Origin: an uncultured Clostridia bacterium
GTDB lineage: Bacteria; Bacillota; Clostridia; TANB77; CAG-508
Length of the DNA: 36,712 bases
Direction: 5' to 3'
NCBI GenBank assembly: GCA_934167685.1
Contig: CAKPLQ010000008.1
Coordinates: 1-36,712, forward strand
Part shown: piece by piece, positions 1-8,341 of the stretch
Layout: each line of letters opens with the position of its first letter
Position numbering within the stretch: position 1 is the first letter of the stretch
Translations under genes and position numbers: made by a program
The notes under the pieces: generated by a model
Told to the model about the DNA's origin: nothing
Database searches by the model: none
Seen by the model: the letters and a program-made list of their open reading frames with translations, nothing else

Positions 1-516
1 AATTTAGATGCATTTGATATTATGAAAAAGCTTGGAATAGAAATTAAATTAGAAAATAAAGAAACAGTAATATATATGAATGGAAAAAAAATAGATGAAA
101 AAGATTTGCAATCAAAAAAATCATCTATGGCAGTTTCGAAAGTTAGTAATATAGCAGATAATACAAAGTTATATGAATTTGGAAAAGAATTAATAGATAA
201 ATACAGGGAAAAATATAATGTGATTTTATCTTCAAGAGATATAGTAAAAATGTATCCAGATGTAACATATCACTTTTTTATTGAAGCTTCAATTGATGAA
301 AGAACAAATAGAAAATATATGCAATATAATAAAGAAATACCAAAAGAGCAGATTAAAGAAATGATACAAGCAAGAGATGAACTTCAAAAAAAATCAGGAT
401 ATTATGATATATATCCACAAACTATAATTATAGATGTAACGAATTGTAAAAGTGCAAAAGAAGCTGAGAGATTGGTATTAGAAAACATGAAGGAGGCTAT
501 AAGAGTTGGAATTTAA
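1..516 (+). CDS. Unknown protein, 5'-truncated by the window edge
   Basis: The reading frame is open from base 1 through the ATG at 22, with no ribosome binding site before that ATG, so the gene probably starts upstream of the window. The visible part (about 171 residues) is Lys/Glu-rich and soluble, with no signal peptide or membrane segment. Its C-terminal half contains an ordered-looking stretch (around YPDVTYHFFIEASIDE) followed by a charged helix. I recognise no domain. It overlaps murD by 11 nt and carries the murD ribosome binding site inside its last codons, so the two are probably co-transcribed and translationally coupled. Confidence 0.7.
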   Translation, partial: NLDAFDIMKKLGIEIKLENKETVIYMNGKKIDEKDLQSKKSSMAVSKVSNIADNTKLYEFGKELIDKYREKYNVILSSRDIVKMYPDVTYHFFIEASIDERTNRKYMQYNKEIPKEQIKEMIQARDELQKKSGYYDIYPQTIIIDVTNCKSAKEAERLVLENMKEAIRVGI

Positions 517-1912
517 AAATGAAAAATTAGAAGGATTTGAAAATAATTTACATGAACAGAGAATTGCAGTAATAGGACTTGGTGTTAGCAATATACCGTT
601 AATAGACTATCTTTACAGGAAACATGCTGATGTATCAGTATTTGATGATAGAGAAGAGGAAAAAATAAACAAAGAGATTATAGATAAAATTAAATTATAT
701 GGATTTAAACAATATTTAGGAAAAGGAAATTTAGAAAATTTAAAAGGATTTGATTTAATATTTAGATCTCCAAGTTGTTTACCAACTAAGCTAGAATTAG
801 TGGAAGAGTCAAAACGAGGAGCAATAGTTACAACTGAAATTGAACAATTAATGAAGTTAGCTCCTTGTAAAATTATAGGAATTACAGGTAGTGATGGAAA
901 AACAACAACTACCACATTAACAGCAGAGGTTCTAAAAGATGCTGGTTATACAGTTCATGTTGGTGGAAATATAGGAATTCCACTATTTACAAAATTAAAT
1001 GAAATTAAACCTCAAGACATAATTGTATTGGAACTAAGCAGTTTCCAATTAATGAACATGAAAATAAGCCCAGATATTGCAGCAATAACAAATATTACTC
1101 CAAATCATTTGAATGTGCATAAAGACTATCAAGAGTACATAGATGCTAAGAAAACTATTTTTAAATATCAAGATGAAAATGGAATATTAGTTTTAAATGC
1201 TGACAATGAAATCACAAATTCTTGCAAAGATGAAGCAAACGGAAATGTAATAATGTTTAGTAGCAAACAAAAACTTGAAAATGGATTTATTGTTGATGAA
1301 GATGGAATAATTAAAGAATGTAATGACGGAATTAGAAGACATATTTTAGATACTAGAGAGATGAAATTGAAAGGAATGCACAACTTTCAAAATGCTTGCA
1401 CAGTATTAGCTTTAACCGTTGGTTTAGTGGATTTAGAAGATGCAGCTGAGACGATAAAACAGTTTGCAGGAGTACATCATAGACAAGAATATGTGCGTAC
1501 AGTTAATGGAGTAGAGTGGTATAATGATTCTGCAAGCACAAGTCCAACTAGAGGAATTTCGGCATTGAATGCTTTTAAAGATAGAGAAATTGTGTTAATT
1601 GCTGGTGGTGCTGATAAAAATTTGGATTATACACCAATCGGAAAGCCAATAGTTGATAATGTTGAGTGTCTAATTTTGATTGGGCAAACAGCGAATAAGA
1701 TTTATGAGGCTGTTAAGAATGAATTAGAACATCAACACAAGAAAATAGATATTCATATGTGTGAGTCTTTTGAACAGAGTATGAAATTAGCCCAAAGGGT
1801 GGCTAAGCCAGGTCAAATTGTTTTATTTTCGCCGGCTAGCACGAGCTTTGATATGTTTAAAGATATGTATGATAGAGGTGACCAATTTAAAGATATGGTT
1901 ATGAAATTTTAA
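506..1912 (+). CDS. murD: UDP-N-acetylmuramoyl-L-alanine--D-glutamate ligase MurD
   Basis: This is the cytoplasmic Mur ligase that adds D-glutamate to UDP-MurNAc-L-Ala in peptidoglycan precursor synthesis. At 468 residues it has the usual family length. Visible features are an N-terminal Rossmann-like region (VIGLGVSNIPL), the ATP-binding P-loop GITGSDGKTTTTT near residue 127, the central-domain helix HNFQNACTVLAL and the C-terminal NDSASTSPTRG and LIAGGADKN motifs. The start is a TTG at 506, preceded by AAGGAGG at 490-496 inside the upstream gene. It is not in a large dcw cluster here. The stop is followed almost at once by a palindromic repeat with a T-run that probably terminates transcription. 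Confidence 0.95.
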   Translation: MEFKNEKLEGFENNLHEQRIAVIGLGVSNIPLIDYLYRKHADVSVFDDREEEKINKEIIDKIKLYGFKQYLGKGNLENLKGFDLIFRSPSCLPTKLELVEESKRGAIVTTEIEQLMKLAPCKIIGITGSDGKTTTTTLTAEVLKDAGYTVHVGGNIGIPLFTKLNEIKPQDIIVLELSSFQLMNMKISPDIAAITNITPNHLNVHKDYQEYIDAKKTIFKYQDENGILVLNADNEITNSCKDEANGNVIMFSSKQKLENGFIVDEDGIIKECNDGIRRHILDTREMKLKGMHNFQNACTVLALTVGLVDLEDAAETIKQFAGVHHRQEYVRTVNGVEWYNDSASTSPTRGISALNAFKDREIVLIAGGADKNLDYTPIGKPIVDNVECLILIGQTANKIYEAVKNELEHQHKKIDIHMCESFEQSMKLAQRVAKPGQIVLFSPASTSFDMFKDMYDRGDQFKDMVMKF

Positions 1913-1916
1913 AAAA

Positions 1917-1947
1917 TGCACGGATGGGACCGGTTCTCATCCGTGCA
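1917..1947. repeat. 31-nt palindromic repeat, unit 1 (terminator-like)
   Basis: This unit begins TGCAC and ends GTGCA, with perfect 10-bp outer arms (TGCACGGATG / CATCCGTGCA) around the core GGACCGGTTCT. A run of T follows, so it can work as the murD terminator. Compared with unit 3, base 6 of the arm is G instead of C and its partner changes from G to C, a compensatory change that supports a selected hairpin. Confidence 0.9.
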
Positions 1948-1952
1948 TTTTT

Positions 1953-1983
1953 TGCACCGCAGAGAACCGGTCCCAACGGTGCA
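1953..1983. repeat. 31-nt palindromic repeat, unit 2
   Basis: This unit lies 5 nt after unit 1 in the opposite orientation (core AGAACCGGTCCC). Its outer arms TGCACCG / CGGTGCA pair over 7 bp. It ends just before the putative promoter of the next gene. Confidence 0.9.
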
Positions 1984-1987
1984 CTTT

Positions 1988-2016
1988 TTCACATAAATGA
2001 TGTTAAAACATATAAT
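1988..2016 (+). promoter_or_regulatory. Putative promoter of the Met/Pro-rich protein gene
   Basis: TTCACA at 1988-1993 and TATAAT at 2011-2016 are separated by 17 bp, and the gene starts about 38 bp downstream. The -10 is perfect and the -35 is weak. Confidence 0.5.
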
Positions 2017-2053
2017 GTAGTATGAATTTTAAAAGAAAGGAATGGAATTTAAG

Positions 2054-2815
2054 ATGAATGATTCATTATATGAAGACTACATGAGAAGTGTATTAGGATA
2101 TCAACCAATGAATAATTATCAAGATACATATAACTATAATAGTTATGATAATTATTCAAGTTATGATGTAGTGCCTACGATGCCTCCTATGCAAACACAA
2201 AGAATGCAGATGATGAATAATATGATGCCAATGCAAAATCAGAATATGCAATCTATGTCTGCAAGACCAATGACGGCAATGAATAATATACAGATTCAAG
2301 AATTAGAAAAATGCTATCCTGAGATATACCAGATAGTATATCCCATGGTGCAAAAAGCATGTGCAGAAAATAGGGGAGAAATTACAAGAGAATTAATAGA
2401 TAAATTAACAGATGAAATATATTCTGCAGTAGAAGATAGAGAACTTGTTCAAGACAGAGGAGGGGCAAAAGTTGCAAAAACAGATGAAAAAACCACAGCA
2501 ACAAATGCCGGAAAAATAGAAAAAAGTAAGGAAGATAGATATTGTCAAAACTGTGATAGCAGACAAAGAAATACAGGTTTAAATGATATAATTCGTATAT
2601 TATTATTAAGAGAATTATTGGGAAGACCGGGTTTTCCTGGATTTAGACCACCTAGACCACCACCACCTCCTCCACCAAGACCACCTCGTCCTCCAATGAG
2701 ACCACCAATGGGTCCTGGACCAGGAAGACCACCTAGACCAAGAGGAGGAGAGATGGATATATATGAGTCACCTAAATATTTTTCTTCATTAGAAGATGGG
2801 GAGTTAGCATATTAA
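2054..2815 (+). CDS. Met/Pro-rich low-complexity protein, possibly spore-associated
   Basis: The protein has about 253 residues. It opens with a Tyr/Asn-rich stretch (repeated Tyr-Asn in residues 1-40), followed by a Met/Gln-rich segment. A short folded region of about 70 residues comes next (ELEKCYPEIYQIVYPMVQKAC onward), then a CxxC (RYCQNCDSR). The tail is a Pro/Arg/Gly run (FPGFRPPRPPPPPPPRPP). An ATG at 2042 is also in frame, but it sits only a base or two from the AAGG ribosome binding site, so the ATG at 2054 is preferred. Such compositions are common in spore-envelope proteins of Clostridia, and cotJ genes lie in this window, but a spore role is inference only. It has its own promoter and ends against a repeat shared with convergent guaA. 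Confidence 0.75.
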   Translation: MNDSLYEDYMRSVLGYQPMNNYQDTYNYNSYDNYSSYDVVPTMPPMQTQRMQMMNNMMPMQNQNMQSMSARPMTAMNNIQIQELEKCYPEIYQIVYPMVQKACAENRGEITRELIDKLTDEIYSAVEDRELVQDRGGAKVAKTDEKTTATNAGKIEKSKEDRYCQNCDSRQRNTGLNDIIRILLLRELLGRPGFPGFRPPRPPPPPPPRPPRPPMRPPMGPGPGRPPRPRGGEMDIYESPKYFSSLEDGELAY

Positions 2816-2832
2816 AGAAATTGACATAAAAA

Positions 2833-2863
2833 TGCACCGATGAGACCGGTTCCCATCGGTGCA
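2833..2863. terminator. 31-nt palindromic repeat, unit 3, as bidirectional terminator
   Basis: Perfect 10-bp arms TGCACCGATG / CATCGGTGCA enclose AGACCGGTTCC. Runs of T lie on the outer side of both strands (AAAAA before, TTTTT after). It lies exactly between the convergent ends of the 2054-2815 gene and guaA, so it can terminate both. Confidence 0.75.
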
Positions 2864-2866
2864 TTT

Positions 2867-4405
2867 TTATTCCCATTCAATTGTTGCTGGTGGTTTTGAA
2901 GTAATATCATACACGACTCTATTAACGTGTTTAACTTCATTAACAATTCTACTAGAAACTTTTTCTAAAACTTCATATGGAATTCTGCTCCAAACACCAG
3001 TCATAAAATCTGTGGTTTCAACAGCTCTTAAGGCGACTGTATAATCATAAGTTCTTTCATCGCCCATAACGCCTACAGATTTTAAATTTGTAAGAACTGC
3101 AAAATATTGATTTATATTTTTGTGTAAACCGGCATTAGCAATTTCTTCTCTGAAAATAGCATCTGCATCTTTTAAAATAGTAAGTTTATCATCTGTGATA
3201 TCTCCAATAATTCTGATTGCTAGACCTGGACCAGGAAATGGTTGTCTATATACTAGATTTTCTGGAATACCAAGTTCTAAACCAGTTTTACGAACTTCAT
3301 CTTTAAATAAATTTCTTAAAGGTTCAACGATTTCTTTAAAATCAACATAGTCAGGAAGTCCGCCAACATTATGATGGCTCTTGATTACAGCACTTTTTCC
3401 AAATCCACTTTCGATAACATCTGGGTAGATAGTTCCTTGAACTAAGAAGTCTACAGCTCCAATCTTTTTTGCTTCTGCTTCGAAAACTCTGATAAATTCT
3501 TCACCTATAATTTTTCTCTTTCTTTCTGGATCAGTAACTCCAGCAAGTTTGCTTAAAAATCTATCTTTTGCATCAACTCTGATGAAATTTAAATCATAAT
3601 TTTCTGTAAAGATTTTTTCAACTTCGTTACCTTCATTTTTTCTAAGTAATCCATGGTCAACGAAAATACAAGTTAAATTTTTACCAATAGCTTTACTTAA
3701 AAGTACAGCTGCAACAGATGAATCAACACCACCTGATAGAGCACATAAAGCTTTTTTATCTCCAATTTTTACTTTTAAAGATTTTATAGAATCTTCTACA
3801 AATGATGACATAACCCAATCTCCTGAACAGTGACAAACATTATATAAAAAGTTTTTGATAACTTGTGTTCCGTTTATTGAATTATTTACTTCTGGATGGA
3901 ATTGAATTCCATATAAATTCTTTTCTTGGTTTTCAATTGCTGCATTTGGACAAACTGGTGTATAACCGATTTTTTTGAAACCTTGTGGTACTTCTTCTAC
4001 ATAATCTGTATGACTCATTAAAAATATATTTGTATCTTTGAATCCTTGGAAAAGAGGAGATGTATTGTCTATGTTTACATTTGTTTCTCCATATTCTCTT
4101 GTTGTTGCAGATGTAACTTTTCCACCAAGCGTATGAGCCATTAATTGCATTCCATAACAGATTCCAAGTACAGGAATGCCTAACTCAAAAATTCCATCAG
4201 CACATTTTGGAGCTTCTTCACCATATACACTTGCAGGTCCTCCTGTGAATATTATTCCTTTTGGATTTTTTTCTTTTATTTTTTCTATTGAAATATTGAA
4301 TGGTACAACTTCAGAGTATACATTACATTCTCTTACTCTACGAGCAATTAGTTGATTGTATTGTCCACCAAAGTCTAGTATTAAGATTAGTTCTTTTGAT
4401 TCCAT
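2867..4405 (-). CDS. guaA: GMP synthase (glutamine-hydrolysing) GuaA
   Basis: This enzyme converts XMP to GMP using glutamine and ATP, the last step of de novo guanine nucleotide synthesis. The protein has 512 residues, typical for the two-domain bacterial enzyme. The N-terminal class I amidotransferase domain starts at LILDFGGQYNQ and has the nucleophile loop GICYGMQ and the QFHPEV histidine. The ATP pyrophosphatase domain has the loop ALSGGVDSS, and the C-terminal dimerisation domain ends KPPATIEWE. The start is the ATG at 4405, preceded on this strand by TAAGGAGG. A longer frame up to 4480 has no better start signal. It is convergent with the upstream + strand gene and divergent from the operon at 4548. 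Confidence 0.97.
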   Translation of the reverse strand: MESKELILILDFGGQYNQLIARRVRECNVYSEVVPFNISIEKIKEKNPKGIIFTGGPASVYGEEAPKCADGIFELGIPVLGICYGMQLMAHTLGGKVTSATTREYGETNVNIDNTSPLFQGFKDTNIFLMSHTDYVEEVPQGFKKIGYTPVCPNAAIENQEKNLYGIQFHPEVNNSINGTQVIKNFLYNVCHCSGDWVMSSFVEDSIKSLKVKIGDKKALCALSGGVDSSVAAVLLSKAIGKNLTCIFVDHGLLRKNEGNEVEKIFTENYDLNFIRVDAKDRFLSKLAGVTDPERKRKIIGEEFIRVFEAEAKKIGAVDFLVQGTIYPDVIESGFGKSAVIKSHHNVGGLPDYVDFKEIVEPLRNLFKDEVRKTGLELGIPENLVYRQPFPGPGLAIRIIGDITDDKLTILKDADAIFREEIANAGLHKNINQYFAVLTNLKSVGVMGDERTYDYTVALRAVETTDFMTGVWSRIPYEVLEKVSSRIVNEVKHVNRVVYDITSKPPATIEWE

Positions 4406-4473
4406 AAAATCCTCCTTAAATTTATAATATAGATATATTTTATCAGGTAAACAAAGAAAAGTAAAGGATTTTG

Positions 4474-4503
4474 TTGTCAAATGGAGCTTCTTTGTGGTAT
4501 AAT
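4474..4503 (+). promoter_or_regulatory. Promoter of the transglutaminase-like operon
   Basis: TTGTCA at 4474-4479 and TATAAT at 4498-4503 have an 18-bp spacer, followed by a 44-bp leader and AAGGAGA. It lies in the divergent guaA intergenic region. Confidence 0.7.
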
Positions 4504-4547
4504 ATAAAATATAAGTAATATTGCCAAATAAAGGAGACGCATGAAAA

Positions 4548-4865
4548 ATGAATGAATTTAAAGTTATTGAAGTAATGAACAGAGCTAGAATTGAAGTTCT
4601 AAAAGATAAAAAAGAAGATTATTCATTAAATGAAAAAATTCAGAAATATTTAAAAGATGAATCGTTCTTTTTTAGGATTAGTAAAGAAAAAGCATCTAAA
4701 ATTTTGCAAGTAGTAGGAATAAAAAAAGAGTCACTAGAAGAAGTATATCAAAAGTTAATTGCTCAAGAGATATATTATGATTTATTAAATAGTGGAAAAA
4801 TAGAAGCTGATGATGAAAGTTTAATTGTAAAATATAAAAAGTACCGGACGAGAAGATTTGTTTAA
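4548..4865 (+). CDS. Small conserved-looking protein of unknown function
   Basis: The 105-residue, strongly charged, mostly helical protein has no signal peptide or membrane segment. The central SFFFRISKEKASKILQVVGI looks like a compact helix-turn unit, and the C-terminus is basic (KYKKYRTRRFV). The start is the ATG at 4548, about 10 nt after AAGGAGA. An ATG at 4541 runs into a stop after four codons. It is the first gene of a three-gene unit with two transglutaminase-like proteins, 31 nt upstream of the first. I recognise no named domain. Its position suggests a partner or regulator of the downstream proteins, which is inference. Confidence 0.7.
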   Translation: MNEFKVIEVMNRARIEVLKDKKEDYSLNEKIQKYLKDESFFFRISKEKASKILQVVGIKKESLEEVYQKLIAQEIYYDLLNSGKIEADDESLIVKYKKYRTRRFV

Positions 4866-4896
4866 AAAGAAAAAATAAAATGGAGGAATATAAAAA

Positions 4897-5910
4897 ATGA
4901 AAGATGAATATATATATAAATTTTATGATGAAGTAAATCAAGCTCTGGAGGGAGATTATAAAATAATATTAGAACCTAATAGAAATATTCAAGAAGATTG
5001 GATAGAATATGATACAGTAAAATGGGAGATGGAAAACGGAATTAATAAACTAGTAGAAAAATTATTAAAAGAAACTTCAATGAGCTTTGAAGAGAAAGTT
5101 CTGGAAGTGTATAAATATATATGTTTAAACTATGTATATGATGCTAATGTATTATATTTCTTCAAAAGAGATGATAGTGATATAAATAATATAAAATATA
5201 TAGCAGTAGACTGGTATGGAAGAATCGTTGGAAAAGACTGGATTGAAAAAAGGCAGAAACATAATAGAAGAATATGCTATGAATTTGCAAGATTTTATGC
5301 TAAGGCAATAAATGTGTTATTAGATGGAAATGATAAACTAGAAGCATTTATGCTTGGTGATAAGGAAAATTTACACTATGTTGTTGGACTAACAGGAGAA
5401 GAATATAGTATTATTTTAGATTTAGACGATTTTAATAGTATTAAAGACCTTACAAGAGTGAAATTTGGATTAACAATCAAGGGAATAAAGATACTTAGAG
5501 ACGAATCAGGAAAATTTAAACAAGTGGTTGATAAATTTAATGAAGGAAAAAGAGATGAAATTGAAGAGATTGAAGAGGCAAAGAAGAATTTGAAAGATAA
5601 GAATCTTATTGAATATTTTAATAAAGTTTCACAGATTTTAAAAAATAAAAATATTGATTCTCAAGGATTTTTCGAATATATAAGAGCTATAGTGGAAAAT
5701 GAAGGAATAAAAATAGAAAAGATATGGAAAGAAGATAAAATTGCACCAGAAAAAAGATATGAAAGATGTATAATTTTTGAACTCGATGGAAAAACATATT
5801 TAATAGATAGTATTGAACAAGTCATATTTCAAACAGAAAAAGAAGATATAGATGCAAAGTTTTTTGTCTTCAATTCCGCAGAAAATGAATATCCATATTA
5901 TGGTGGATAA
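4897..5910 (+). CDS. Transglutaminase-like cysteine-peptidase-fold protein (paralogue 1)
   Basis: This 337-residue cytoplasmic protein has the Cys-His-Asp layout of the transglutaminase-like fold. Residues 62-85 match the usual N-terminal helix pattern (EEKVLEVYKYICLNYVYD). Cys127 lies at the start of a helix (RRICYEFARFYAKAI), His160 is in NLHYVVGL and Asp175 in IILDLDDF. A charged linker (about 215-235) leads to a C-terminal domain of about 100 residues that ends YPYYGG. There is no signal peptide. Fold and triad are read from motifs; whether it is a peptidase, amidase or cross-linking enzyme cannot be told. It is followed 22 nt later by a paralogue of the same architecture. Confidence 0.75.
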   Translation: MKDEYIYKFYDEVNQALEGDYKIILEPNRNIQEDWIEYDTVKWEMENGINKLVEKLLKETSMSFEEKVLEVYKYICLNYVYDANVLYFFKRDDSDINNIKYIAVDWYGRIVGKDWIEKRQKHNRRICYEFARFYAKAINVLLDGNDKLEAFMLGDKENLHYVVGLTGEEYSIILDLDDFNSIKDLTRVKFGLTIKGIKILRDESGKFKQVVDKFNEGKRDEIEEIEEAKKNLKDKNLIEYFNKVSQILKNKNIDSQGFFEYIRAIVENEGIKIEKIWKEDKIAPEKRYERCIIFELDGKTYLIDSIEQVIFQTEKEDIDAKFFVFNSAENEYPYYGG

Positions 5911-5932
5911 AATAAAAACAAGGAGAAAGTGT

Positions 5933-7012
5933 ATGAATGTAAATATAGAAAAAATTATAAAATTAAATGAACTAGTAAATGTATTTTTTAGAAGTAAACA
6001 TACAATCGTTTTAGACCCAGAATTAGAGAAAAAATACGGAAAGTATTTAGGTGAAGAGATAGTATATGATAAGGCTGAGTGGAACATGCCAAGAAAACTT
6101 AAAGAATATGTTGATGAATTATCAGAGAATAAAGAATTAAGCAAGGAAGAAAAAGTATTATCAGTTTACGAAAAGTTATGTCATGATTATGTATATGATG
6201 ATAATTTAATCTCTTATATTCAACAAATTGATGATGACATATTTAGTCTTCCGGATTGGTATGGAAGAGATGTTGACAAAGAGTGGGAAAAAAATAGAGA
6301 GAATCATAATAGAAGAATATGCTTTGAATTATCAAGATATTTAGTTAAAGCATTAGAGGAAATATTTAAAGATGACAAAAGTTGTAATACTTGTATATTA
6401 TGGAATAAGAATCTTATACATTATTTTGTAGGACTTACTTCTGATGATTACAGTTTAACTATTGATTTGGATGATTTCTTTAAGATAAAAGATCTTACAA
6501 GATTAAAAACAGGATTAACATTAGAAGGAATTACAATTTTAGAAGATGATAAGGATAAATTTAAAAATGTTCTTGACAAATTTAATGAAGGAAGAAATGA
6601 ATTTGCAATAAAGAGAATAGAAAATAAAATTGCAGAAACAGCTGAGTCAGAAATAAAAGATGAAGAAAAAGAAAGTGAAGAAGTTTCCTTTTTAGGGAAA
6701 GCTGTTGAAATATTAAAAGAAGATGGACTAGATTCACAAGGAATATTTGAATATATGAAAGAGATAATAGATATTAGTATTGGTAAAGAAAATAGAGAAA
6801 AAATATGGAAAAAAATAGATGGCGAAAATAGAGAATCAACTAGATATATAAGATGTGTTGTTGTTAATATAGATGGTAAAAAATATTTGATTGACGGAGA
6901 AGAGGCAAGAATACGACCATTTGATGAAAAAGAATTTGATGAAAAAAGAACAAGATTTGTTCCTAATAAAGAACTTACTCGTGGTGGATTTGATTATTAT
7001 GATGGTAAATAA
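5933..7012 (+). CDS. Transglutaminase-like cysteine-peptidase-fold protein (paralogue 2)
   Basis: This 359-residue tandem paralogue of the preceding protein has the same order of motifs: YEKLCHDYVYDDN, PDWYGRDVDKEW, HNRRICFELSRY, LIHYFVGL, SLTIDLDDF and IKDLTRLKTGLT. The predicted triad is Cys130, His163 and Asp178. A C-terminal domain after an acidic Glu/Lys linker ends in DYYDGK, echoing the YYGG end of its neighbour. The start is the ATG at 5933, 7 nt after AAGGAGAA; the frame extends upstream to 5852 but without a start signal. The stop is followed by a new promoter, so the operon probably ends here. Confidence 0.75.
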   Translation: MNVNIEKIIKLNELVNVFFRSKHTIVLDPELEKKYGKYLGEEIVYDKAEWNMPRKLKEYVDELSENKELSKEEKVLSVYEKLCHDYVYDDNLISYIQQIDDDIFSLPDWYGRDVDKEWEKNRENHNRRICFELSRYLVKALEEIFKDDKSCNTCILWNKNLIHYFVGLTSDDYSLTIDLDDFFKIKDLTRLKTGLTLEGITILEDDKDKFKNVLDKFNEGRNEFAIKRIENKIAETAESEIKDEEKESEEVSFLGKAVEILKEDGLDSQGIFEYMKEIIDISIGKENREKIWKKIDGENRESTRYIRCVVVNIDGKKYLIDGEEARIRPFDEKEFDEKRTRFVPNKELTRGGFDYYDGK

Positions 7013-7015
7013 ATA

Positions 7016-7044
7016 TTGAAAAAATTTCTAAAATATGTTATAAT
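7016..7044 (+). promoter_or_regulatory. Promoter of the DUF84 NTPase gene
   Basis: TTGAAA at 7016-7021 and TATAAT at 7039-7044 have a 17-bp spacer, and the start codon is 31 bp downstream behind AAGGAGG. Confidence 0.75.
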
Positions 7045-7074
7045 ATATGTATAAATACAAAGGAGGTAAATACC

Positions 7075-7572
7075 ATGAGAGTAGCAATTGCAACAGATTC
7101 TAAAGAGAAAATCAAAGGAATCAAGAGTGCATTTTCTCGGTTTTTCAAAATTGAAGAAGATAAAATAGAGTTTTTTCACAAAAAGGTAGATTCTGGAGTA
7201 TCAGAGCAACCATTTAATGAAGAAACTTATGAAGGTGCTTTCAATAGAGTAAATACTCTAATTGAAAAATCAGAGAAGGCAGATTTTTTTATCAGTTGTG
7301 AAGCTGGTATCGAAGAACTTTTTGGAAAGTATTTTAATGTGCAAGTAATTTGCATATTTGATTTCCAAAAACAAAGATATCTTTGGAGCAAAAGCTCTGG
7401 ATGGCAGATTCCATCAGAAGATATAGAGATTATTAAAAATGATAATCTTGATGACTATCTTAGGAAAAAAGGAATGACTTGTGCAGAAGATTTGCTTGGT
7501 GCTGATTATTCTAGAGCAGAGTCTATTGCTCAGGCAACAGAATTTGCTTTAGCTTCACAGAAATTATTATAA
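7075..7572 (+). CDS. Inosine/xanthosine triphosphatase-like NTPase (DUF84, YjjX-like)
   Basis: The protein has 165 residues, close to the DUF84/YjjX family size of about 170. It shows the family's N-terminal strand with KIKGIKSAF in the role of the NxxK phosphate-binding region. It also has the characteristic VDSGVSEQPFNEETYEGAFNR motif (residues 39-59) and the acidic EAGIEE centre. Family members hydrolyse non-canonical purine nucleotides such as ITP and XTP, cleaning the nucleotide pool. It sits alone behind its own promoter and ends in a strong terminator. Function is by family; this copy is short at the C-terminus but looks intact. Confidence 0.8.
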   Translation: MRVAIATDSKEKIKGIKSAFSRFFKIEEDKIEFFHKKVDSGVSEQPFNEETYEGAFNRVNTLIEKSEKADFFISCEAGIEELFGKYFNVQVICIFDFQKQRYLWSKSSGWQIPSEDIEIIKNDNLDDYLRKKGMTCAEDLLGADYSRAESIAQATEFALASQKLL

Positions 7573-7579
7573 AAATCGA

Positions 7580-7630
7580 AACAATTAAAAGTTATATACA
7601 TTTGGTGTGTAACTTTTAGTTGTTTTTATT
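7580..7630 (+). terminator. Intrinsic terminator after the DUF84 gene
   Basis: A 15-bp stem (7580-7594 with 7610-7624, one G-T pair) encloses a 15-nt loop and is followed by TTTATTTT. The rest of the 309-bp gap to 7882 is very AT-rich. It holds a weak possible promoter (TTGACT at 7824-7829, TAATAT at 7846-7851) and nothing else I can support. Confidence 0.8.
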
Positions 7631-7881
7631 TTGTAAAAATTCTTATATAATTAAATAAACATTCGATTATAATATCACATGTATTTGCATCCGGAAATAA
7701 ATTACATTTATTTCAAAGTTTTATATCTCTAATTCATATCCTAAAATTTCAATTTTTTCTTGATAAGTAAAGAAAATCATAGTATTATAAAAAATCAAAA
7801 AATAAGAATAATCTTTTTTATTTTTGACTAAAATATATAAAGAATTAATATTAATTCAATAAAACAAAAAAGGAGTTTAGT

Positions 7882-8328
7882 ATGAAGGTTAAAGATTGTA
7901 TGTGTGGCGAAGTTTGTTGCGTAAAGCCGGAAACCAAAATAAATGAAGTTGCAAAACTAATGGAGCAGAATCATATAGGTTGTGTGCCAGTATGTGATAA
8001 TAATAACGGACTTGTAGGACTAATTACAGATAGAGACATTATATTACGTACAGTTGCTTGCGATAAAGATGCAAAAAATACATCTGCAAGTGAAATAATG
8101 TCTTGTAATGTTTGTACTTGTAATGGAAATGATGATGTTCATACGGCAGAAGATAAAATGGCTCAAAATCAAATAAGAAGAATTCCTGTTGTAGATAATA
8201 ATAAAGTTATAGGAATTTTAACTATTGGAGATTTAGCTCATTATAATGAAGAGACTGGTGAAGACCATTTCTGTAATACTGTTGAAGATATTTGTGGTTG
8301 TGGTGGACAAACTAAGAATAATGGGTAA
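7882..8328 (+). CDS. Cysteine-rich CBS-domain pair protein
   Basis: The 148-residue protein consists of two CBS motifs and little else. CBS1 covers about residues 1-60 (MEQNHIGCVPVCD, GLVGLITDRDI) and CBS2 about 70-130 (MAQNQIRRIPVVD, KVIGILTIGDLAHY). Tandem CBS pairs usually bind adenine nucleotides and act as energy or stress sensors. Unusually, it carries 13 Cys, clustered at the N-terminus (DCMCGEVCC), between the two motifs (SCNVCTCNG) and at the C-terminus (CNTVEDICGCGG), which suggests metal binding or redox sensing. It starts at the ATG behind AAGGAG and appears to be monocistronic. Confidence 0.85.
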   Translation: MKVKDCMCGEVCCVKPETKINEVAKLMEQNHIGCVPVCDNNNGLVGLITDRDIILRTVACDKDAKNTSASEIMSCNVCTCNGNDDVHTAEDKMAQNQIRRIPVVDNNKVIGILTIGDLAHYNEETGEDHFCNTVEDICGCGGQTKNNG

Positions 8329-8341
8329 TAAGTACTAAATA

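Noticed and set aside
1917..1983. Repeat cluster as a CRISPR array
   Set aside because: Units are adjacent inverted palindromes with 5-11 nt gaps rather than direct repeats with regular unique spacers, and no cas genes are present.
2867..4405. guaA as an integration site for a second island
   Set aside because: guaA is a known insertion site in other bacteria, but here its 3' end is followed directly by a repeat-terminator and an ordinary gene, with no integrase or duplicated guaA tail.
4476..4481. Minus-strand TTGACA as the guaA -35
   Set aside because: No acceptable -10 lies 16-18 bp downstream on that strand, so no guaA promoter is annotated there.
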